Origin: Phycisphaerae bacterium
GTDB lineage: Bacteria; Planctomycetota; Phycisphaerae; JAAYCJ01
Assembly: GCA_015486815.1 (NCBI GenBank)
Contig: WFQY01000388.1
Coordinates: 1-5,306 of the forward strand
DNA length: 5,306 bases
Reading direction: 5' to 3'
The stretch's first letter is position 1. Every line of letters starts with the position of its first letter. Made by a program: the position numbers and the translations under genes. Positions 1 to 5,306 of the stretch are shown here, in pieces. Under the pieces are notes generated by a model, which had not been told where the DNA came from, made no database searches, and saw only the letters and a list, made by a program, of their open reading frames with translations.

Positions 1-396
1 AATTCTTCGTGCATCTACGAGATTATTCACCTTTTCAGGCAGAAAGTTTTTCCGCCCGTTATACGCCCATCCGACAAGCCCTTCACATTCGCCTACATTA
101 TATCCGCAAAACAAATCGCCAAGCTTTTCGATATATTCCCGCAGCTTACCCTCACCAAGCCTTATATGACAAAACTGCGTATAAATCTTATTTCGAGCGC
201 ACAAATCGACCCATTCATCCCAGCTATCGCCCTCACCGCTATGATTCCATTCATATTTCGCCCCGCCAATTAGCTTAAGTGCAGGCCAAAGCTGAAGAAA
301 ATTCCCCACATCCTCTTCTACAAAAATCTCAATAGCCCTATCGATAAATTCCGACTTCATCCACGTTGTCGTCGCACCAACAAATACATCACTCAC
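1..396 (-). CDS. Unrecognised protein, N-terminal 132 residues (runs off the window), possible barrel-type enzyme
   Basis: An open frame runs from a GTG at 396-394 to the window edge without a stop, giving 132 codons; the 3' end lies outside the window. The GTG overlaps the TGA of the preceding amidohydrolase gene by four bases (GTGA), and an AGGAG at 409-405 sits 8 bases upstream, so start and translational coupling are well supported. The protein begins MSDVFVGATTTWMK and has no signal peptide or membrane segment, so it is probably cytoplasmic. It alternates predicted helices with short hydrophobic strands: LKLIGGAKYEW near 40-50, a helix at 58-69, IYTQFCHIR at 71-79, a helix at 84-95, then LFCGYNVGECEG at 95-106. 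A strand ending in GECEG (Glu103, Glu105) recalls acidic active-site strands of (beta/alpha)-barrel sugar hydrolases, but this is a resemblance only. I do not recognise a named family. Neighbours suggest a role in the same catabolic pathway as the upstream hydrolase and amidase. Confidence 0.8.
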   Translation of the reverse strand, partial: MSDVFVGATTTWMKSEFIDRAIEIFVEEDVGNFLQLWPALKLIGGAKYEWNHSGEGDSWDEWVDLCARNKIYTQFCHIRLGEGKLREYIEKLGDLFCGYNVGECEGLVGWAYNGRKNFLPEKVNNLVDARRI

Positions 397-1514
397 AGCA
401 AAAACTCCTGATATTCATTACAACACGGATGGCCATTAGTTATCAGCATTCTGCCTTCGTTCGGAAAAAACAAAAACGATAATCGAGTATATGCGTTAGG
501 CTCGTGCGGGCTATGCCTACACAACGCACCGGGCATTTGATGCCGACGCATAAGCTGTTTTATATCATCGAGCAAAACTTCTTCTTTCTGCTTTTCCCAC
601 CAGCGTTTCAGCATATCCGAACGTGCATAACACGATTTCGTCGTATCACGTTCGCCTTTCGTCAATCCTGTCCGCCACGCTTCAAGCTCCTCATCAAGAG
701 AGCAATTCGTTGTAAAGTTAAAATCGTCAAAACATTTTCTTACAACACTAAATTCATTCGTCTTATCTACCACCGCCATCTCGCCAGTTCTATCGATTAT
801 GTTAAGCTGATATCCACCCGCAGGTGGAATTGTAGCTGGCAGCGACTTCAAATACGCTATCGCATCTTTCGTCGTTCCACATTCGTGTAAAACCATTCGT
901 GGCAGAAAATGATAATGCGCACCGAAATTCAAATCGCGATTATCTTTTTGGCTTATCGCTGAAAGATTCGATGACCCAACCGCTAATCCCTGCGAATTTA
1001 TCCCGCAGGGCGAAAAGCACATCCCCGCCATTCCGCCCGAAAGTATAGCAGCTGCCCCGTCTGAGGATATCTTTTCCACAAAATATAAATCATCCGCACC
1101 TATTTCCAAATTTTGTGCCAAGACCGCCCCTGCGTCTTTCGTTATCGTGCTTACAGAGCTACACGCTATTTCATCAAGTATCCTTTCATCAATCCCGCCC
1201 GCCGACCACAGCAGCCCGTAATGATTTATCAAAAAAATCTTCTCAATCGATATTCCCGACCCCGCTGCCATCCCTTCCATCTGCTCGACCATCCACGAAG
1301 CGGACTGCTCCAAATTCTTCCTAAGCCAGCGGTATGTCTTCTCATACTTTTCACTCGGCGTGCCAAACTCCTTACCCATCCTTGGCAGAAAAAACTCCCA
1401 CGCACCAGCAATATCATCCGCCATCACTTTACCCTTCGCCAAACCAACCTCATAATCCGACCCCGCCGACTCGAAATAATAAAACTTCTCGCCCTTAGCT
1501 GTTATCTTTGGCAT
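393..1514 (-). CDS. C45-family amidohydrolase / acyltransferase (penicillin acyltransferase-like, Ntn-hydrolase fold)
   Basis: This 373-residue protein looks like the peptidase C45 / acyl-CoA:6-aminopenicillanate acyltransferase family, whose members cleave or transfer acyl groups at amide bonds using a cysteine exposed as N-terminal nucleophile after self-cleavage. Visible family features are: the early glycine-rich helix segment (DYEVGLAKGKVM, 20-31); the EQMEGMAAGSGIS block (77-89) followed by LINHYGLLW (95-103); ACSS at 117-120 with candidate nucleophile Cys118 (codon 1163-1161); GAVLAQNLEI (129-138), the usual oxyanion/Asn region; GINSQGLAVGSSNL (171-184); FTTNC (267-271); LCRH (331-334); and the C-terminal GHPCCNEY (361-368). 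There is no signal peptide, so it is probably cytoplasmic. Length is normal for the family. The ATG lies 14 bases after the upstream TAG; the ribosome site (GAGAG region, about 7 bases upstream) is weak, hinting at coupling with the upstream gene. The usual TNH motif reads TNC here. The substrate is unknown; a true peptidase role is not implied by the family name. Confidence 0.9.
   Translation of the reverse strand: MPKITAKGEKFYYFESAGSDYEVGLAKGKVMADDIAGAWEFFLPRMGKEFGTPSEKYEKTYRWLRKNLEQSASWMVEQMEGMAAGSGISIEKIFLINHYGLLWSAGGIDERILDEIACSSVSTITKDAGAVLAQNLEIGADDLYFVEKISSDGAAAILSGGMAGMCFSPCGINSQGLAVGSSNLSAISQKDNRDLNFGAHYHFLPRMVLHECGTTKDAIAYLKSLPATIPPAGGYQLNIIDRTGEMAVVDKTNEFSVVRKCFDDFNFTTNCSLDEELEAWRTGLTKGERDTTKSCYARSDMLKRWWEKQKEEVLLDDIKQLMRRHQMPGALCRHSPHEPNAYTRLSFLFFPNEGRMLITNGHPCCNEYQEFLL
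405..409 (-). promoter_or_regulatory. Ribosome binding site (AGGAG) for the GTG-start gene
   Basis: AGGAG on the minus strand lies inside the last codons of the amidohydrolase gene and 8 bases before the GTG at 396-394. It supports the non-ATG start and the four-base stop/start overlap. An ATG four bases downstream of that GTG is out of frame with the downstream gene, so it is not an alternative. Confidence 0.7.
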
Positions 1515-1528
1515 TGCTATTCTCTCTA

Positions 1529-4500
1529 CTATTTCTTATAAAATTCTATAGCTATAGCTTCAGCTGCAGGTACACTAAATTTCAATTCACGCGCATTTCC
1601 AATCTTTGTTTCTTTTTCTACCCCGTCGTAATGAATAATTATAAGATGCGTAAACTTATCACCAACAAAGGTTCTATCAAATTTCACTTGCTGAGGCATA
1701 TCGGAATAATTAACTACAATCAATCCAAGCGAACCGTCAGACGCCCGCCAAAAACTTCGCTCAACAGCTGGCGCAATAACACTCATCAGCCCTTTATATT
1801 CCGTATCCCATCTCGCAATTTTTATTTCAGGCACATTCGATACTATTGCAGGCGGACGAAGCATCCGACCGAACTGAACAAATTTCCTAATTCTCACACG
1901 CAGATTAACAAGCTTTTGAATATATCCCTGAATATTATGCACAACATCATTCAAACAGATTATATGCCCGAATTTTTCTCCCCATAAAAGAGCACGTCCG
2001 AAAACAACTCTGCTTGCATTTCTATCATCTCTGCTCGCAATCCTACTTCCATCCCAGCTCGTATATCCGCTATATATCGCAGGCACCAACGGCACGTTAT
2101 TCGGGCTATGCGTCCCCCATATCAACAGAAAATCATCGACCAAATCGATATAATATTCACAAAACCATTCCGTCGAAAGATAAATAGGCTTACTTACTGC
2201 CGTTCGTACCGACTCGAATAATTTTCTCTGCCCCTGCCCAAACCAATTCCCCCCGCCTATCGGATGCCCATGCCTTTTATCGAAACACAGCACCGGCGGC
2301 ATACCCGCTGTCTGATCGATATACAATCCGTCACAGCCGATATCATCACAAATTACTTTCGCAAGATGTGCAATCTTGTTATGCCAAAATTCTGTATAGA
2401 CGCAAGGTGTTGTCGCAGGCGATGTGTTAATACGTGTTCGAAAATCATATGTGCTGCCGTCGATCTTTCTCGCAAGGTAAGGCTGCGCTTCTTTAAACCA
2501 CGGCACACGTTTATCCAAAATCCATCCGTTGATATAAGGCATAACAATCATATCTTTCGCCTGCCATTCAGCAACAAGCGACTTAAATCCCTTTATCGCC
2601 GGCAGAAAATCCGGATACATATCGTCAAACAAATTATGATGCCACATATATGTATGCACCGGCACAAACGAACCTTTCGTATGATACATATCATATTGAC
2701 GTTCCACTTGTTCCACAGGCGAGTAGCCTAACATCGATGACGATTTCTTGGTCTTCAACCGCCCGCACGCATCACGCCATTTCTTCCCCTCATCGGTTAT
2801 TTCCCATACTCCTTTTTTCTTATTCCACTTCTCACCCTTCGGGTCCCACCATAAACCCGTTCTCAACAAAATATCGATCTTCTTAAACTTCGTAGGAATA
2901 TCTTTCCTATCCGCCACCTTACCCTTAGCACACCATTTTTGTTTCAATGCCCATTTCCGATATCGCTTAGCTGCATCAAACCAATCGCCTTTCATAACTC
3001 CTAACAAGATATCATACGTCTGATTATAACTTATTCCCTCTTGAGCAGTACCCGCAGGATACGCAAACATTTCGAATTTATCATCCATATTCCCGATCCA
3101 GCCCTTGTAATACCCCTGACCATCTTCCGCAGCTATATATACCTGCGATGCTCGCCCACAGGATATACTCATCATCTGAATAGCACCGCCCGGATATTTC
3201 CTTTCTACCAGTCGTCCCATATACGTATGCGATAAAGGCCCTTCGCATTTTCGTATAAGGTCGCCTAATCCCGTGTGAGGATTTCTAACATTATAGCTAC
3301 ACACATCACTCTCACCCGAATATCCCAAATTCCCTACCCGTGGAAACCATACTCGCCAAAGTCCGCCTTTTTCGATATGATTGACAACCGAAATCCGCCA
3401 GCGTGCTACCGAATCTCCTCTATTCAATTCCACCGTTGCTATAACATCAATCGCTCCGCCAATGTCAGCTTTTTGATTTTTCCATATCAACTTCGCTCGC
3501 AATTTCCCTTCATTTGCTTCGATTTGTACCTCGGGTTTACGTACAGGCTCAATTATACTTTCTCTCTTCCCGTCGCTGCTCTTTACTTTTACTTTCCATA
3601 TCGCAACATCTTTCCTACCTTTCGATATACATTCCATTTTCGCCCCGAAATCATATATACTCCAAAGCGAATTTTCGTTGATAATATATCCCGCCAGCTT
3701 ATTAGCCAGATAAACTTTTCCCCCTTCGATAAGCCAGCGAAACCCACCTTTACTTTTGAATTTCTTATCCGTATCAATCACATTTCCATCGCGAATCGCA
3801 ACATCCGCAAGCCAACATTTTATCGCATCACCTTCAATGCCCGCAGGCCTCTTCGCTATAATCCTCTTATAACTCTTTACTTCACTTGCGGGCTTCCACG
3901 GATCAATAATCCTCATAACTCCAGGCGGCGTGTCCGAAAACTCAATATTATTATCATCACATACCAACTTGACATTATCTATTAACATCCCCATAGGCTT
4001 GCCCGATACCTGAAATATAATCTTCCCCCAACCTCCTATGTTATGCCTTGCACTACTCCGCCAAATAGGCTCTCTACCACCTCTGCTATATATCTTCACA
4101 AGACAACTGTCCGACTTGTTTTCTATCCGAATACGATACCACCTATTCATTTCTATTTTCGTTCTGCTTCTTACAGCCCAGCCTCTGTGTGCCTTCGAAT
4201 CTGACGTATAAAAATAAACACCTCCATCACTCTTAAATTCAATCAGACACGGACTGCCCGACGCACCCTTGAAATATACGCTTCTGCCATATCCCTTATC
4301 CGCATCTTTCAATAGGAAAATATCAAAGCTTAAATTATAACTGACATTTTTAATTCGTGCGGTCAGATATGCCTTTACCGTCCCGCTTTTGGAAATCATC
4401 GAAACCGCACCATTATCAACCTTTACCGATTTACTATCCGAATAAAATTGCAAACTACCTGCTTGAAATTCCTTTGCCGAACTGCTTTTCGAAAAATCTT

Positions 4501-4576
4501 CCCGCCAAATCAACGCTTTTCCGTAACAATCAAACACAAACAGACAAATACTCAAAAAAGTTAATAACCGCATCAT
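1529..4576 (-). CDS. Large secreted putative glycoside hydrolase, DUF6259-like
   Basis: About 1015 residues from the ATG at 4576-4574. I prefer this start over the in-frame ATG at 4591 because AGGAG lies 7 bases before it, while the upstream ATG has no ribosome site. MMRLLTFLSICLFVF is a signal peptide core, with likely cleavage near DCYG-KA (about residue 19); VFDC is not a good lipobox. Residues about 21-206 look like a laminin-G/jelly-roll domain (IWREDF at the start, MLIDNVKLV at the end). About 230-545 is beta-rich. About 565-895 resembles a (beta/alpha)-barrel: VPVHTYMWHHN (638-648), MIVMPYINGW (676-685), DGLYIDQ (749-755; Asp754, codon 2317-2315, candidate nucleophile), HGHPIGGGNW (769-778), and YLSTEW (799-804; Glu803, codon 2170-2168, candidate acid/base). 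The C-terminal 115 residues look like a beta-sandwich (LGLIVVNYSD). The layout matches uncharacterised DUF6259-type proteins of glycan-degrading bacteria; activity and substrate are unknown. It ends in tandem TAG codons (1531-1526), 14 bases before the amidohydrolase gene. Confidence 0.85.
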   Translation of the reverse strand: MMRLLTFLSICLFVFDCYGKALIWREDFSKSSSAKEFQAGSLQFYSDSKSVKVDNGAVSMISKSGTVKAYLTARIKNVSYNLSFDIFLLKDADKGYGRSVYFKGASGSPCLIEFKSDGGVYFYTSDSKAHRGWAVRSRTKIEMNRWYRIRIENKSDSCLVKIYSRGGREPIWRSSARHNIGGWGKIIFQVSGKPMGMLIDNVKLVCDDNNIEFSDTPPGVMRIIDPWKPASEVKSYKRIIAKRPAGIEGDAIKCWLADVAIRDGNVIDTDKKFKSKGGFRWLIEGGKVYLANKLAGYIINENSLWSIYDFGAKMECISKGRKDVAIWKVKVKSSDGKRESIIEPVRKPEVQIEANEGKLRAKLIWKNQKADIGGAIDVIATVELNRGDSVARWRISVVNHIEKGGLWRVWFPRVGNLGYSGESDVCSYNVRNPHTGLGDLIRKCEGPLSHTYMGRLVERKYPGGAIQMMSISCGRASQVYIAAEDGQGYYKGWIGNMDDKFEMFAYPAGTAQEGISYNQTYDILLGVMKGDWFDAAKRYRKWALKQKWCAKGKVADRKDIPTKFKKIDILLRTGLWWDPKGEKWNKKKGVWEITDEGKKWRDACGRLKTKKSSSMLGYSPVEQVERQYDMYHTKGSFVPVHTYMWHHNLFDDMYPDFLPAIKGFKSLVAEWQAKDMIVMPYINGWILDKRVPWFKEAQPYLARKIDGSTYDFRTRINTSPATTPCVYTEFWHNKIAHLAKVICDDIGCDGLYIDQTAGMPPVLCFDKRHGHPIGGGNWFGQGQRKLFESVRTAVSKPIYLSTEWFCEYYIDLVDDFLLIWGTHSPNNVPLVPAIYSGYTSWDGSRIASRDDRNASRVVFGRALLWGEKFGHIICLNDVVHNIQGYIQKLVNLRVRIRKFVQFGRMLRPPAIVSNVPEIKIARWDTEYKGLMSVIAPAVERSFWRASDGSLGLIVVNYSDMPQQVKFDRTFVGDKFTHLIIIHYDGVEKETKIGNARELKFSVPAAEAIAIEFYKK

Positions 4577-4583
4577 AGGAATA

Positions 4584-4588
4584 CTCCT
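4584..4588 (-). promoter_or_regulatory. Ribosome binding site (AGGAG) that decides the hydrolase start
   Basis: AGGAG on the minus strand lies 7 bases before the ATG at 4576-4574. It falls just inside the longer reading frame that would start at 4591, where it would encode Arg-Ser. This is the reason for choosing the start five codons later, which also places the signal-peptide core directly after the initiator Met. Confidence 0.7.
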
Positions 4589-4615
4589 CATAACTCGTGA
4601 TAGGTTCAGGGTATG

Positions 4616-5306
4616 TTAATATCCGAAATGCCTTGAGCTCCACAGCTCGTTGCGGGTAAATCTCGCATCGACGTGCCCATCGATATACAAAATATCTACC
4701 AACCCCTCTCCGCCACGTGCTCCGCTTTCATAAGGATAATTAGCTCCCTCAGGCGACGGATGATGCCTATCCGCTAACCCTCCCCAAGAATAATTCATTG
4801 CAACCCATTGTGGATTATGATAGCCAGCTAAAATCTGTGCCACTCTCATAAAACCTTCGCCGAATAATATTTTTATATCAGGCTCTTCCACCGCCGACCA
4901 ACGCGGACTATGGCTACCCATTCCCAGATAAATATAATTATATCCATACGACTGTAACGTCTTTGGGTCTTCTGCTTTGTGTGTCGGGCATACCCACACA
5001 CTCAAATTCTTAATTCCGCCGGAAGGTTCTACCCCATTCGACAAATCCCTGCTAAGCAAATAAGGTCTAAGTAGGTTTCTGTATGTCTCGCTGTAATTAT
5101 GATGCGTTACCCAACTCGGCAGCCAAAACGGAAAAATCTCATCATTATCAAAACAATATTGCAAAACCGCCTGTCCAATTGAACGCATATTCGACCGACA
5201 GCTCATCTCACGAGCTGTCTCACGCGCTTTACCTAATGCAGGCAACAATATTGCAACAAGCACCGCAATAATCGCAACTACAACCAAAAGCTCAATAAGT
5301 GTAAAA
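4616..5306 (-). CDS. Type IV pilin-like / type II secretion pseudopilin, 5' end outside the window
   Basis: The frame is open to the window edge and ends at the TAA at 4618-4616, giving 229 visible residues beginning FTLIELLVVVAIIAVLVAILL. This is the class III (prepilin) signal: prepilin peptidase cuts before the Phe, so only the short leader and its Gly are missing. A TTG at 5287 is internal to the helix and is not the start. The hydrophobic helix (1-25) anchors the protein in the inner membrane or packs it in a pseudopilus. The rest is a soluble domain with SMRSIGQA-like spacing (CRSNMRSIGQA, 36-46), VWVCP (103-107), YGYNYIYLG (120-128) and YIDGHVDA (207-214) near the C-terminus. This matches the prepilin-type proteins with an H-X9-DG C-terminal motif that are heavily expanded in Planctomycetota, Lentisphaerota and Verrucomicrobiota. 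Here the DG is kept but its partner His appears displaced. It lies 39 bases before the hydrolase gene on the same strand; its exact role is unknown. Confidence 0.92.
   Translation of the reverse strand, partial: FTLIELLVVVAIIAVLVAILLPALGKARETAREMSCRSNMRSIGQAVLQYCFDNDEIFPFWLPSWVTHHNYSETYRNLLRPYLLSRDLSNGVEPSGGIKNLSVWVCPTHKAEDPKTLQSYGYNYIYLGMGSHSPRWSAVEEPDIKILFGEGFMRVAQILAGYHNPQWVAMNYSWGGLADRHHPSPEGANYPYESGARGGEGLVDILYIDGHVDARFTRNELWSSRHFGY

Noticed and set aside
9..278. Plus-strand open frame of 89 codons near the left edge.
   Set aside because: It is antisense to the GTG-start gene, which has a ribosome site, coupling with its neighbour and sensible protein composition. The plus-strand product is rich in His, Arg and Tyr, as expected of a shadow frame.
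1526..1531. Two TAG stops in a row at the end of the hydrolase gene.
   Set aside because: Tandem stops are not rare and there is no sign of readthrough or recoding; noted only as a detail of the gene end.
3275..3985. Plus-strand open frame of 236 codons, the longest on that strand.
   Set aside because: It is fully antisense to the hydrolase gene, has a low-complexity basic/aromatic composition typical of reverse-frame translation, and shows no recognisable motif or operon partner.
5197..5219. Perfect inverted repeat, GACAGCTC and GAGCTGTC with a 7-base spacer.
   Set aside because: It lies inside the pseudopilin coding region, has only 8-bp arms and no T-run after it. By rough estimate about one such repeat is expected by chance in a window of this size, so I do not call a terminator or operator.
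5285..5287. TTG as a possible start of the pseudopilin.
   Set aside because: The frame continues upstream into FTLIEL, the conserved prepilin cleavage region, so the TTG codes for a Leu inside the helix and the true start is beyond the window.

Overview
The window reads as one stretch of a tightly packed, single-direction gene cluster. All four genes that I can support lie on the minus strand, so transcription runs from position 5306 towards position 1. Both window edges cut through a gene, so neither the promoter nor the terminator of the cluster is visible. The plus strand is pyrimidine-rich and carries only antisense shadow reading frames.

In order of transcription: (1) 5306-4616, the 3' part of a type IV pilin-like / type II secretion pseudopilin with the N-terminal FTLIELL helix and a DG-containing C-terminal motif; (2) 4576-1529, a large secreted protein of about 1015 residues that resembles the DUF6259-type putative glycoside hydrolases, with a signal peptide, a jelly-roll-like N-terminal domain, a beta-sandwich, a (beta/alpha)-barrel with plausible catalytic Asp and Glu, and a C-terminal beta domain; (3) 1514-393, a cytoplasmic C45-type N-terminal-nucleophile amidohydrolase / acyltransferase (penicillin acyltransferase family) with candidate nucleophile Cys118; (4) 396-1, the first 132 residues of an unrecognised protein that starts at a GTG overlapping the stop of gene 3. 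Spacings between successive genes are 39 bp, 14 bp and a 4-bp overlap, which supports a single transcript.

The organism is most likely a member of the Planctomycetota/Lentisphaerota part of the PVC group, for example a Phycisphaerae or Sedimentisphaerales-type glycan degrader. This is inference. It rests on the pseudopilin standing directly before a large secreted sugar-hydrolase-like protein, a combination that is abundant in those phyla, and on the moderately AT-rich base composition. No marker gene in the window settles it.

A reasonable reading of the function is a small glycan or glycoconjugate catabolic operon: an exported hydrolase acts outside the cytoplasm and an intracellular amidase trims an amide or acyl group from the product, with an unknown enzyme-like protein next in line. 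The substrate cannot be told from the sequence. No RNA genes, mobile elements, CRISPR arrays or long repeats were seen, and no non-coding stretch exceeds about 40 bases.
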